Positions 18,345-27,061 of a stretch of DNA of 64,000 nt are shown here, one piece after another. The notes beneath the pieces were generated by a model. That model saw only the letters and a list, made by a program, of their open reading frames with translations. It was not told the origin of the DNA and ran no database searches. Numbering within the stretch: position 1 is the stretch's first letter; every line of letters starts with the position of its first letter. The DNA comes from Hyphomicrobiales bacterium (GTDB taxonomy: Bacteria > Pseudomonadota > Alphaproteobacteria > Rhizobiales > Rhizobiaceae), in NCBI GenBank assembly GCA_017305835.1, contig JAFKJY010000049.1, forward strand, positions 1 through 64,000. The letters are read 5' to 3'. Made by a program: the position numbers and the translations under genes.

Positions 18345-19178
18345 ATGCGCAATAATTCAGCCGACCTCAAGATGGCCATCCTCGCCCGCATCCGTGCTGA
18401 TGCGCCGCGAAAGGTTTGGACCCCTTCCGACTTTGTCGACCTCGCCTCGCGCGACGCAGTCGACAAGGCTTTGCAGCGGCTAACGAACGCCGAAACTCTG
18501 AGGCGGATCGATCGCGGCCTCTATGACCAGCCCGGCTTCAACAAGCTCACGCAGAAACCGAACCCGCCCGATCCGCGCTCCGTCATCGACGCAGTCGGAC
18601 GCCGTGACCAAACCCGGATGCTTGTCGACGGCATGACCGCGGCGAACGACCTGGGCCTAACCGACGCCGTCCCGGCGAAAATCGTGGTCCACACAGATGC
18701 GCGTCGGCGAGCGATCAAGCTCGGCAATGTGACGATCACCTTTCGCCTGACGGCCGCAAGCAAGCTGTTTTGGGCCGGACGACCAGCGATGCGGATCGTT
18801 CAGGCGCTTCATTGGCTGCGCGACCTTTTAGACCGTAAAGGTGAGAGTGATCGGGTCAAGCGCAAGCTTGCCAAGCTTTTCGACGATCCAACCGCCGGGC
18901 CGTCCCTCAGAGCCGATCTAGCTGCCGGCATGACGGCGCTTCCAACATGGATGTGGGTGTTTCTCAAGCCACTGATCGACGGCGACGTTGGCGACCATGG
19001 TCGGCATCTCAGCGATGATCGCGCCGCTGGTGATGATGGTGATGATGACGATCATGATCGTGATCGTGATGACGATAATCGGCAGCGAGCTGTTGGCGTT
19101 CGTTCGAGGAACAAACCTGCCTCCACGCGCAAGAAACAAGCCGACAAGCGCGGTCCAACGCGGGCGACGAAGACATGA
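18345..19178 (+). CDS. abiEi: AbiEi-like antitoxin / transcriptional regulator (DUF6088 type)
   Basis: 277 residues. The N-terminal winged helix (KVWTPSDFVDLASRDAVDKALQRLTNAETLRRIDRGLYDQP) is typical of type IV AbiEi antitoxins, and the middle (MLVDGMTAANDLGL ... IVVHTDARRRAIKLGNVTITFRL) is the antitoxin fold. The start at 18345 begins right after the operator repeat. The last 65 residues are unusual: an Asp/His-rich simple-sequence stretch (GDDGDDDDHDRDRDDDN) and a Lys/Arg-rich end. The stop overlaps the AbiEii start (ATGA). It should neutralise AbiEii and repress the operon. Confidence 0.85.
   Translation: MRNNSADLKMAILARIRADAPRKVWTPSDFVDLASRDAVDKALQRLTNAETLRRIDRGLYDQPGFNKLTQKPNPPDPRSVIDAVGRRDQTRMLVDGMTAANDLGLTDAVPAKIVVHTDARRRAIKLGNVTITFRLTAASKLFWAGRPAMRIVQALHWLRDLLDRKGESDRVKRKLAKLFDDPTAGPSLRADLAAGMTALPTWMWVFLKPLIDGDVGDHGRHLSDDRAAGDDGDDDDHDRDRDDDNRQRAVGVRSRNKPASTRKKQADKRGPTRATKT
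19030..19080 (+). repeat. GAT/GTG-rich simple-sequence tract in abiEi
   Basis: About 50 bp of imperfect trinucleotide-like repeat (TGATGATGGTGATGATGACG and ATCATGATCGTGATCGTGAT) encoding the Asp/His-rich tail. Such tracts change length by slippage and could shift the frame of the antitoxin. Confidence 0.55.
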
Positions 19179-20254
19179 ATTCGGCTTTTGATGAGGTTCT
19201 CGCGGCCGGATCGGATGCGATGTTGAGCGCCTTCGATACGACCGCGCTGCGCCTCGGTACGGTATCGCAGAATATCGAGAAGGATTTTTGGGTCTGCTGG
19301 GCGCTGGATGCCTTGTTCCATGGTCTTCAAGCCGGGGGACCGCGTCTGCTTTTCAAGGGCGGCACGTCCTTGTCAAAGGGGTTCGGTCTGATCAGTCGTT
19401 TCTCCGAAGACATTGACGTGACGGTGTTTCGGGACGATATCGGTGAGCCGGCGACAATTGAGGAGCTTGACGCACTCAGCGGCAAAAAGCGTCGGGCACG
19501 GCTTGATGCAATTAAGGATGCCTGCCGGGCCTACATTAACGGCGAGCTGCGCGACGAACTGACGACAATCCTGCGGGAACGGCTCAAGGTCGCCGGTCTC
19601 GGTAGTTCTTCCGCACGCGTGGAGCCCGACGACAGCGATCCCGACGGACAGACCCTGCTGATTTGGTATCCGGCGGCAACGCCCCAATCGGACTATGTGC
19701 GCGCTGCGATCAAGATCGAGTCCGGTGCGAAATCCGCGCTCGATCCGAACAGCGAAGTGCCTATCAAACCGTATGTCGACGATGACCTGCCGGCCCTCGA
19801 CCTGACTGTTCCGGCTGTGCGCACCGTCGATCCCGAGCGGACGTTTTGGGACAAGGTCGTTATCTTGCACGGGCTGCGGTGCTGGTTCGACAGGCGCGGC
19901 GAGCTGAAGGGTGGCGGCCAACGGGTGTCCCGTCACTATTATGATCTGCACAGGCTTGCCCCAACGCCGACCGGCGCTTCCGCCATCGGCGACAAGGCGC
20001 TCGGCGCGGACTGCGTGGCGCACGCCCGGATGTTTTTCAATCGACCAGACTTCGATCTCACGAGCGCTGCGCCGGGCTCGTTCGCGATTGCGCCCCATGA
20101 CGCGATGATCGAGCAACTCCGCACTGATTACAGGGCCATGCAAGGCATGATCTTCGGAGAACCGCCGGCATTTGAGGCCGTCCTTAAGAGTATTGCCTCG
20201 CTTGAGGCGCGCTTGAACGAAACCAGCGCTGGCGAAAGCGGGGCGGAGTCATGA
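19175..20254 (+). CDS. abiEii: AbiEii/AbiGii nucleotidyltransferase toxin
   Basis: 359 residues. The nucleotidyltransferase motif is complete: KGGTSLSKGF (61-70) and SEDIDV (77-82) with catalytic acids Asp79 and Asp81, and further conserved DLTVPAVRTVDPERTFWDKVVILH. AbiEii toxins modify tRNA or other targets with nucleotides and cause abortive infection or plasmid stabilisation. It overlaps both abiEi and the downstream sigma-like gene by 4 nt, so expression of the next gene is coupled to a toxin, which is unusual. Confidence 0.88.
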   Translation: MNSAFDEVLAAGSDAMLSAFDTTALRLGTVSQNIEKDFWVCWALDALFHGLQAGGPRLLFKGGTSLSKGFGLISRFSEDIDVTVFRDDIGEPATIEELDALSGKKRRARLDAIKDACRAYINGELRDELTTILRERLKVAGLGSSSARVEPDDSDPDGQTLLIWYPAATPQSDYVRAAIKIESGAKSALDPNSEVPIKPYVDDDLPALDLTVPAVRTVDPERTFWDKVVILHGLRCWFDRRGELKGGGQRVSRHYYDLHRLAPTPTGASAIGDKALGADCVAHARMFFNRPDFDLTSAAPGSFAIAPHDAMIEQLRTDYRAMQGMIFGEPPAFEAVLKSIASLEARLNETSAGESGAES

Positions 20255-21108
20255 AGCAGTCGGAAGAAACGGTCGCCGCGGGGCAGGGAGCAGATGCGGA
20301 TCTCGCAGGTGTCGCGGTCGTAGTCGCGCTTCGCAAACGGAAACTGACGGGTGAACTCTATGTGCGCGATCCGAAGGTGGAAGCGCTTATCGCCGACCTG
20401 GTGACGTTGCCGCGCGATGCGCTGCTCGCCCGGGCGGAAATCACCAAGCGTTCTGATCCCGGCTACGTTCCGAGCGAATGCCTCCTCTATTTCATTCGCG
20501 CCAGTAGCCGCGACAATAACGAGGCATGGTTTGAGCGCCTCTATCGGATTCTGACCGAACGGGTGCTGCGCGGTCTGCCAAAGGCGGAAAGCCCGGACGG
20601 CAAGACGGAATCGCTTACGCGCGGAGACGTGCGCGCCAAGGTATTGGGGCGCTTCGTCGAGCTGCTTTCGGCCGACCGCGCGGACCATGTCGACAAGCTC
20701 GACTATTTCGAGGTGCGCTTCGACGGCGCAGTGGCGAGCCTGCGGCGCGACGCGCAGGAGAAGGCCTGGCGCGACGAGAACCGGTCCCGGCCGCTCGAAT
20801 ATGATGAGGAGAGCGGCGAACTGTCGCCGGAGGTCGAGACCGCCGCAGGGTCGCACAATCCGTTCGCCGGGTCGGATTCTGACGATCCGGCTTACCGGTT
20901 GCGCCTTGATGCAGCGATTGAGGCCTTACCACCAGAACAAAGCAGGATCATCCATATGTTGAAACTGGGCTTCCCCATAGACTCGAAGGAGCCGGACGTC
21001 ATGACCATCGCCAAGGCCCTCGGCCGCTCCGAAAAGACCGTCCGAACCTATCGCGACAAGGCCTTCGCCGCGCTGCGCGCCGCCATGGCTGACGGAGATG
21101 AGCGGTGA
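20251..21108 (+). CDS. sigma-factor-like HTH protein
   Basis: 285 residues. The C-terminal 60 residues match sigma-70 region 4: ALPPEQSRIIHMLKLGFPID, then MTIAKALGRSEKTVRTYRDKAFAALRAAM. Upstream, the FDGAVASLRRDAQEKAWRDE area might be a diverged region 2, and the N-terminal 100 residues (LYVRDPKVEALIADLVTLPRDALLARAEI) are not recognised. It may be an alternative sigma factor or a regulator using only the DNA-binding module. It overlaps abiEii upstream and the next gene downstream by 4 nt each. No anti-sigma domain is recognisable nearby unless the next gene supplies it. Confidence 0.7.
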   Translation: MKQSEETVAAGQGADADLAGVAVVVALRKRKLTGELYVRDPKVEALIADLVTLPRDALLARAEITKRSDPGYVPSECLLYFIRASSRDNNEAWFERLYRILTERVLRGLPKAESPDGKTESLTRGDVRAKVLGRFVELLSADRADHVDKLDYFEVRFDGAVASLRRDAQEKAWRDENRSRPLEYDEESGELSPEVETAAGSHNPFAGSDSDDPAYRLRLDAAIEALPPEQSRIIHMLKLGFPIDSKEPDVMTIAKALGRSEKTVRTYRDKAFAALRAAMADGDER

Positions 21109-21683
21109 GTCCCGCCGGCGCACGTCCATCCCGCGAATCCGTGCTCGACGCGTTTGCAATCGAGAGCGAGCCTGACCGGCCGACCTTGGAGCGCTATCTG
21201 CGGCTTTACCCGGAATATGCCGGGGAGTTGATCGACCTCTCGCGCGAGCTTAGGCGTGAAGCCTGTGACGATGCCGCACCGCTTTCCACCGCCGACCAGG
21301 CCTTGATCGATGCGGCTTGGTCGCGACACGCCGCGTCCTCTCCGGCCGCGGCGGCCGACCCTCTTGCGGCGCTGACGGTCGATGACTGGCGCGCGGTGGC
21401 CCGGGGGCTGGATGTGCCGCGGCAGGTCGTGACGGCGTTGCGTGAAAAGCGGGTGTTGCTTTCGAGCATTCCGCGGCGGTTTCTCCAGCGATTTGCCGAG
21501 GCGGCGAGGAGCACGATCGCGCAGCTGGAAGCATCCTGGGGGCCGGGCCAACTGGCCGCGGCGCGCAGCTATAAGGCGGACGCCAAGCCGGCCGTCGGCG
21601 AGCAGGTCACCTTTGAGCAAGTGCTGATCGACGCCGGCGTCCCGACCGACAAGCGCGCCCGGCTGTTGGCGGAGACCGACTGA
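21105..21683 (+). CDS. hypothetical protein, possible partner of the sigma-like protein
   Basis: 192 residues from a GTG overlapping the previous stop. Mostly helical: RPTLERYLRLYPEYAGELIDLSREL, then LTVDDWRAVARGLDVPRQVVTALREK, then SIPRRFLQRFAEAARSTIAQLEAS. No membrane helix, no metal motif and no family I can name. The position between a sigma-like protein and a protease-helicase suggests a small regulator, anti-sigma analogue or adaptor; that is inference. It ends one base before the start of the helicase fusion, so it is translationally coupled on both sides. Confidence 0.6.
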   Translation: MSPAGARPSRESVLDAFAIESEPDRPTLERYLRLYPEYAGELIDLSRELRREACDDAAPLSTADQALIDAAWSRHAASSPAAAADPLAALTVDDWRAVARGLDVPRQVVTALREKRVLLSSIPRRFLQRFAEAARSTIAQLEASWGPGQLAAARSYKADAKPAVGEQVTFEQVLIDAGVPTDKRARLLAETD

Positions 21684-21684
21684 G

Positions 21685-24600
21685 ATGGACGGCGTGGAGC
21701 TCGCCAGGCAGGTTGCCGCCGAGCTTCATGCTCGTCTCGTCGCCTCGGGCGCCGATCCCTGGTCGCCCTATGACTTTGCAGTCGCCGAGGCCAAGCGGCG
21801 CGGGATCGACGTCGAACCGACGGCCGTGGGCGCGGCCGTGCTCAACGGCGGCCGCGCGACCTTCGTCGCCGCCGACGATCTGATCCTTCATGAGAATGCG
21901 GGGTCTCGCTTCGAGCAGGCGTTCCTCGTGGCGCATGAGATTGGGCATGTCGAACTCGGCGACGACCCCGACAGCGAGCCGGCGCCGACGATCGATCCGG
22001 CGCGCCCGGCCGAGCCGGCGCCGGTCGGCATGGATCGGGTCGTCGATTATGGACGCCGGCAGCGCCGCGAGGTCCAGATGGACCTGTTCGCGCGCGAGCT
22101 TTTGCTTCCCCGCAACGTCGCGCGAGCGCTGCATGTCGACCAAGGGATATCCGCCTCGGCGATCGCCGCGAAGCTCGGCGCGCCGTTCGAAGTTGTCGCC
22201 CAGCAGCTGTTCGACGCCTTGCTCCTCCCAATCGTGCCGTCCGCCGCGGCCGAGACGCATGTGGCGCGACCGCTCAATCTCCTGCAGGCCGCGGCCGCGG
22301 CGCATCGTGGCGAAGCCTATCTGCTCGAGGCGGGCCCCGGCACTGGCAAGACGCAGACGCTGATCGCGCGTGTAGAAGGCTTGCTGGAGGAGGGTGTCGA
22401 TCCGCGGCGCATCTTGCTGCTGACCTTCTCGAACAAGGCCGCGGGCGAGATGGCGGAGCGCATTGCGCGCAAGCGGCCCGAGGCTGCGGCCGCGATGTGG
22501 ATCGGTACGTTCCACGCCTTCGGTCTCGATATCATCCGTCGTTTCCATGCCGAGCTCGGGCTGCCGAAAGACCCGCGGATGATGGATCGGACTGAGGCCG
22601 TCGAACTCCTCGAGGAGGAGTTCCCGCGGCTGAGGCTCGCGCATTACCGCAATCTCTATGATCCGACTCAGATCGTCGCCGACATGCTGGCCGCCGTCTC
22701 GCGGGCGAAGGACGAGGCGGTCGACGCCGAAACCTACACTGGGCTCGCCGACGCCATGCTTGCCAAGGCGGCGGACGCCGAGACGCGCGAGGCCGCCGAA
22801 CGCGCCGGCGAGGTGGCCCGCGTCTATGCCGCCTACGAACAGCTCAAGCGCGACGCGCATCGCGTCGACTTTGGCGATCTTGTCGCCCTGCCGGTCAAGC
22901 TGCTCGAGACCGAGGCGACCATCCGCGCAACGCTGCAGGCGCAATATGACCACGTCCTGGTCGATGAGTATCAGGACGTGAACCGCAGCAGCGTGCGCTT
23001 GCTGAGCGCGCTGCGGCCAGACGGCCGCAATCTCTGGATGGTCGGCGACGCCAAGCAGTCGATCTATCGGTTTCGAGGCGCGTCATCCTTCAACATGACC
23101 CGGTTCGGGAAGGGAGACTTTCCCGGCGGCAAGCGCGGCCGCTTGAAGCGCAACTATCGCTCAGTGCCGGAGATCGTCGCCAGCTTTTCCGGCTTCGCGA
23201 TCACGATGCGCGCGGGCGACGCGGACAGTGGTCTCGACGCGGAGCGCGACGGCGATGGCCAGAAGCCCGAGCTGCGCACGGTGCAGCGCGCCGAGCAGCA
23301 GCAAGTGGCGCTGGCCGACGTGATCGAGGCGCTTCGCGGCGAGGGATATGCCTATCGTGACCAAGCGGTTCTCTGCACCGGCAATGAGAAGCTGTCGACG
23401 ATCGGGCAGGATCTCGAGCGGCTCGGGGTGCCCGTCCTGTTTCTGGGCAGCCTGTTCGAGCGGGCCGAGGTCAAGGATCTCCTCGCCTTGCTCTCCATCC
23501 TTGTCGACCGTCGGGCCATGGGCCTGGTTCGCATCGCCTGCTGGCCCGACTTTGCGACTTCTTTCGCGGACGTGGCGGCGATCTTCGAGCATCTGCGGGC
23601 GGTCGACCACGCCCCCGGCAGTTGGCTTCAGCAGGTGGATGCGATCCCTGGCGTCAGCGACGCCGGTCGCCAGGCGTTCGCCAAGCTCGCGGCCGCGCTC
23701 AGCGGCTTCGACCAAACGGCCTCGCCCTGGACCGTGCTCGCAACGCTGCTGCTCGATCGCACCCGCATCGCCGCGCGCCTTGGCGTGTCGGCGGACCTCG
23801 CCGATCGCACGCGCGGCATTGCGATCTGGCAGTTCCTCAACTTCCTGCGGGTCCAGCCGGCCGGCCGCGGCCTGCCGATCACGCGCGTGCTCGATCGGGT
23901 GCGCCGGCTGGTCCGTCTCGGTGACGATCGCGACTTGCGGCAGTTGCCGGCGGCCGCCCAGCATCTCGACGCCGTGCGGCTGATGACGATCCACGGCGCC
24001 AAGGGCCTGGAGTTCGGCAGCGTCCATATTCCAGGGCTCAACAGCGACACCATCCCGCGCACGCCGCCGGCGCCGCCCTGTCCGGCGCCCGACGGCATGA
24101 TCGCGGGTGCCGAAGGCAGTGCGCTGGAGGCGTTTCGCGCGGGTCAGGCCGAGGAGCAGGAGTGCCTGTTCTACGTGGCGCAGTCTCGTGCCCGCGACCG
24201 CCTGATCCTTTATGCGCCGACCGAGAAGAGCAACGGCCACAATCGACCGCTATCGCCCTTCCTCGATCGTCTCGGGACCAACTTGACGCGCCGTTCGGTC
24301 GTGCCGGCGCGGCCGCTTCCCACGGCGGCGGAAGCCCAGGGCATCGAGTTGATCGTCAATGGACGGCTGCAGTTCGGGGCCGCGCAAATCGCCCTTTATG
24401 AGTCCTGCCCGCGCCGCTTCTTCTACACGCATGTCTTGCAGGTTGGCGGGCGGCGGACCGCGACCGCCTTCATGCACCTGCACGAGGCGGTGCGCGCGGT
24501 GGTCGAGGGGGTGATCACTTCGGATTGCCCTATAACCGAGCGCGACCTGGAGGACAGCACCGACGCGGCGCTTGCCGGCCAGGGGCTCGCCGATCATGGC

Positions 24601-25086
24601 TATCGCGCGGAATTCCGCGACCTGGCCCTGGCGATGCTGCGCTTCCTCCTAGCCAATCGCGCCGATGCGGTCGCCGAGGCGCCGGTCGCGCTCAGCCTCA
24701 ATTTCGGCGGCGAAGAAATCATCGTTCGGCCGGACGAGGTGCTGGTGCGGCCGGACGGCGTCCGGACCGTCCGCCGTATCCGCACAGGTCACAGGCGGTC
24801 GGCCGAAAGCAAGGATGTCGGCGCGGCGGCGCTGATGCTGGCGGTCCAGCAGGCCTTTCCCGGCGCCGTCGCGGAGCTAGTCCATCTTTCCGACGGCGAG
24901 ACGCATACGCTCGCCTTGTCGGATCGGGAGCTGAGGGGACGCAAGGACAAGCTCGCCAAGTTTCTCGGCGACATCCGCGCTGGGCGGTTTCCGGCCGAGG
25001 TCTCGTCGCGCACCTGCCCGAATTGCCCGGCCTTCTTCATCTGCGGGCAGACTCCCGACGGCCCCCTGCAAAAAAAGTTCGCCTGA
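21685..25086 (+). CDS. IrrE-like metallopeptidase-UvrD helicase-Cas4/AddB-like fusion
   Basis: 1133 residues with three parts. (1) An ImmA/IrrE-type zinc peptidase, about 1-190: HEIGH at 84-88 and downstream REVQMDLFARELLLP. (2) A UvrD/PcrA superfamily 1 helicase, about 195-860: Walker A EAGPGTGKTQTLIARV near 215, HVLVDEYQDV near 423, VGDAKQSIYRFRGA, MTIHGAKGLEF. (3) A C-terminal RecB/AddB-type domain with four Cys: ESCPRRFFY near 908 and CPNCPAFFIC near 1110, fitting an iron-sulfur cluster. The usual nuclease D...DYK motif appears to be replaced (VLVRPDGVRTVRRIRTGH), so the nuclease may be inactive. It probably senses or processes DNA ends, with the peptidase cleaving a partner as IrrE/ImmA do. 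Confidence 0.85.
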   Translation: MDGVELARQVAAELHARLVASGADPWSPYDFAVAEAKRRGIDVEPTAVGAAVLNGGRATFVAADDLILHENAGSRFEQAFLVAHEIGHVELGDDPDSEPAPTIDPARPAEPAPVGMDRVVDYGRRQRREVQMDLFARELLLPRNVARALHVDQGISASAIAAKLGAPFEVVAQQLFDALLLPIVPSAAAETHVARPLNLLQAAAAAHRGEAYLLEAGPGTGKTQTLIARVEGLLEEGVDPRRILLLTFSNKAAGEMAERIARKRPEAAAAMWIGTFHAFGLDIIRRFHAELGLPKDPRMMDRTEAVELLEEEFPRLRLAHYRNLYDPTQIVADMLAAVSRAKDEAVDAETYTGLADAMLAKAADAETREAAERAGEVARVYAAYEQLKRDAHRVDFGDLVALPVKLLETEATIRATLQAQYDHVLVDEYQDVNRSSVRLLSALRPDGRNLWMVGDAKQSIYRFRGASSFNMTRFGKGDFPGGKRGRLKRNYRSVPEIVASFSGFAITMRAGDADSGLDAERDGDGQKPELRTVQRAEQQQVALADVIEALRGEGYAYRDQAVLCTGNEKLSTIGQDLERLGVPVLFLGSLFERAEVKDLLALLSILVDRRAMGLVRIACWPDFATSFADVAAIFEHLRAVDHAPGSWLQQVDAIPGVSDAGRQAFAKLAAALSGFDQTASPWTVLATLLLDRTRIAARLGVSADLADRTRGIAIWQFLNFLRVQPAGRGLPITRVLDRVRRLVRLGDDRDLRQLPAAAQHLDAVRLMTIHGAKGLEFGSVHIPGLNSDTIPRTPPAPPCPAPDGMIAGAEGSALEAFRAGQAEEQECLFYVAQSRARDRLILYAPTEKSNGHNRPLSPFLDRLGTNLTRRSVVPARPLPTAAEAQGIELIVNGRLQFGAAQIALYESCPRRFFYTHVLQVGGRRTATAFMHLHEAVRAVVEGVITSDCPITERDLEDSTDAALAGQGLADHGYRAEFRDLALAMLRFLLANRADAVAEAPVALSLNFGGEEIIVRPDEVLVRPDGVRTVRRIRTGHRRSAESKDVGAAALMLAVQQAFPGAVAELVHLSDGETHTLALSDRELRGRKDKLAKFLGDIRAGRFPAEVSSRTCPNCPAFFICGQTPDGPLQKKFA

Positions 25087-25167
25087 CCTTACCGGTCGGC
25101 GGATCCCGCCCCGATTGGACCCTTAGAGCCGCGGCGTCGCCTCGGCAGAACCTAAGGACCCAATCTC

Positions 25168-25914
25168 ATGAACACCGAAGAACTGCTTGATTACGACGAC
25201 ATCGGCGACGCCCTGCGCGAAGGCCGGGCGCTGCGTCCGGCGCGGGGGTATCGCTTTCTCCTCGCGCAGGGCGATCTCAACTTCCATTCCCGTCAGGTGA
25301 GCGATCCCGTGCCGCTCGGCCGCCAGTTGCTCGAGGCGAGCACCCTGGACCCGCGGGACGGTTACAGCCTGTTCGCGATTCTGCCCTCGGGCGACTTCGA
25401 GGACGTGCGGCTGAACGAGCCCTTCGACCTGCGCGAGCACGGCGCCGAGCGGTTCGTCGCCTTCCTGACGGATCGCGACTTCAAGTTCACGCTGAAGGAC
25501 GACGAGCTGCGCTGGGGTAAGCCGATCATCAGCGGCGCGGTGCTCTACGGCCTCGCCAAGCCCGGCGAGGGAGAGGCCGTTTTCCTCGAGGTCCCCGGCG
25601 GCGAAGATCGCCTGATCGAGCATGGCGAGCTGATCGATCTGGCCGAACCCGGCATCGAGCGGTTCATCACCGCGCCGGTGACGTTCGAGATCATCGTCAA
25701 TTCGCGGCCGCGGACGGTGAACGCCCGCACGGTCACGTTCGAACAGATCGTCCAGCTCGCTTTCCCGGGCCAGCACGAGCCGAACGTCGTCTTCTCGATG
25801 ACCTACCGGCACGCGGCGTCGACGCCGCACGCGGGTGAACTCGGGGCCGGCGGCTCGGTCGACGTCAAGAAGAAAGGCACGGTGTTCAATGTCACGCGAA
25901 CTGTTCAGTCGTAA
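25168..25914 (+). CDS. triple ubiquitin-like (multiubiquitin) protein
   Basis: 248 residues: a short lead (about 1-25) and three consecutive ubiquitin-like units, about 26-97 (YRFLLAQGDLNFHSRQVSDP...), 98-169 (FKFTLKDDELRWGKPIISGA...) and 170-248 (VTFEIIVNSRPRTVNARTVT...FSMTYRH). Each repeats the pattern of a binding-surface strand, a KxV-type turn, a GxxL helix and a late strand. The last unit is the most typical of the multiubiquitin family. The C-terminus is ...NVTRTVQS, with no Gly-Gly. It should be the modifier activated by the E1 encoded next. Its end overlaps the E1 start by 26 nt; a reasonable gap of 81 nt separates it from the helicase fusion. Confidence 0.85.
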   Translation: MNTEELLDYDDIGDALREGRALRPARGYRFLLAQGDLNFHSRQVSDPVPLGRQLLEASTLDPRDGYSLFAILPSGDFEDVRLNEPFDLREHGAERFVAFLTDRDFKFTLKDDELRWGKPIISGAVLYGLAKPGEGEAVFLEVPGGEDRLIEHGELIDLAEPGIERFITAPVTFEIIVNSRPRTVNARTVTFEQIVQLAFPGQHEPNVVFSMTYRHAASTPHAGELGAGGSVDVKKKGTVFNVTRTVQS

Positions 25915-27061
25915 TCCCGACCTCAAGCGGCTGCGGGACGAAGGCTACTTCGTCCTGCGGCAGGGCGGGCATCTCGTCATGCGGGAGGTGCCCTATGTCG
26001 ATGCGCGTCGCGAGGTGCGCATCGGCACCCTCATCTCGAGCCTCACGCTGGCCGGCGATGCGACGCGCAGGCCCGACACCCATGTCGTCCATTGGGACGG
26101 CGACTTTCCGTGCCGCGCCGATGGGACGCCTATCCAGGGGATCTCGCATCAGGCCGGGGCCTTCGACCTCGGCCACGGTCTGAAAGCCACGCACAGCTTC
26201 TCGAGCAAGCCGGATGGCGGCTACACGGACTACCACCACAAGATGACGAGCTACGCGAACATCATTGCGGGCCCGGCCGCGGTGCTGAAGCCCGGCATGA
26301 CCCCCCGCACCTTCCGCGAGCCGGAAGAGGACGAGGACAGCGTCTTCAACTATGTCGAGACCGCCTCCGACCGTGTCGGTATCGGCATCCTGACCGAGCG
26401 GCTCGTCAACGAGCGGGTCGCCATCATCGGCGGCGGCGGCACCGGCGGCTACATCCTGGACTTCGTCGCCAAGACGCCGGTCCGCGAGATTCGGCTCTTC
26501 GACAGCGACGAGTTCCTGACCCACAACGCTTTTCGGGCGCCGGGCGCGCCGACCCTGGAGGAACTGCGCGAGGCGCCGAAGAAGGTCGACTATCTGAAGC
26601 GCATCTACAGCCGGATGCACCGCAACATCGTGGCGCACGATGTCGAGCTCGGAGCCGACAACCTGCACCTTCTCGACGGCGTCACCTTCGCGTTCCTGTC
26701 GCTCGACGCCGGCGAAGCGAAGCGGTTGATCGTCGAGAAGCTTGAGGCGATCGGCGCCGTGTTCGTCGATGTCGGTATGGGCCTCGAGCTCGACGAGGGG
26801 TCGCTCGGCGGTATCCTGCGGGTGACCGCCAGCACGCCGGAGAAGCGGGATCATGCGCGCCAGCGCATCTCCTTCGTCGGCGGCGGCGCCAAGGACATCT
26901 ACGCCTCCAACATCCAGGTCGCGGACCTCAACGCCCTGAATGCGGTCCTCGCGGTGGTGAAGTGGAAAAAAATCCGCGGCTTCTACCGTGATCTCGAGGG
27001 CGAGCATCACTGCACCTACACGACTGACGGCAACATGCTGATCAACGGAGACCTCGGGTGA
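25889..27061 (+). CDS. ThiF/E1-like adenylyltransferase with N-terminal DUF6791
   Basis: 390 residues from ATG 25889, within the end of the ubiquitin-like gene; longer in-frame starts have no similarity. The N-terminal domain (about 1-165; MSRELFSRNPDLKRLRDEGY, HVVHWDGDFPCRADGTPIQG) is the DUF6791 type found fused to E1s of multiubiquitin operons. The E1 domain has VAIIGGGGTGGYILDF (177-192), acidic FDSDEF (204-209), THNAFRAPGA, and the metal Asp in SLDA near 273. Only two cysteines occur, Cys74 in the N-domain and Cys375 in the tail, so no Cys lies in the usual crossover-loop position. It should adenylate the Ubl C-terminus; how transfer occurs is unclear. Confidence 0.88.
   Translation: MSRELFSRNPDLKRLRDEGYFVLRQGGHLVMREVPYVDARREVRIGTLISSLTLAGDATRRPDTHVVHWDGDFPCRADGTPIQGISHQAGAFDLGHGLKATHSFSSKPDGGYTDYHHKMTSYANIIAGPAAVLKPGMTPRTFREPEEDEDSVFNYVETASDRVGIGILTERLVNERVAIIGGGGTGGYILDFVAKTPVREIRLFDSDEFLTHNAFRAPGAPTLEELREAPKKVDYLKRIYSRMHRNIVAHDVELGADNLHLLDGVTFAFLSLDAGEAKRLIVEKLEAIGAVFVDVGMGLELDEGSLGGILRVTASTPEKRDHARQRISFVGGGAKDIYASNIQVADLNALNAVLAVVKWKKIRGFYRDLEGEHHCTYTTDGNMLINGDLG

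Noticed and set aside
18988..19191. Membrane-like short frame over the simple-sequence tract
   Set aside because: Hydrophobic Met/Ile repeats are the product of the GAT/ATC repeat read in another frame.
21607..22953. Long antisense frame over the peptidase-helicase gene
   Set aside because: No recognisable domain; the plus-strand protein has complete motifs throughout.
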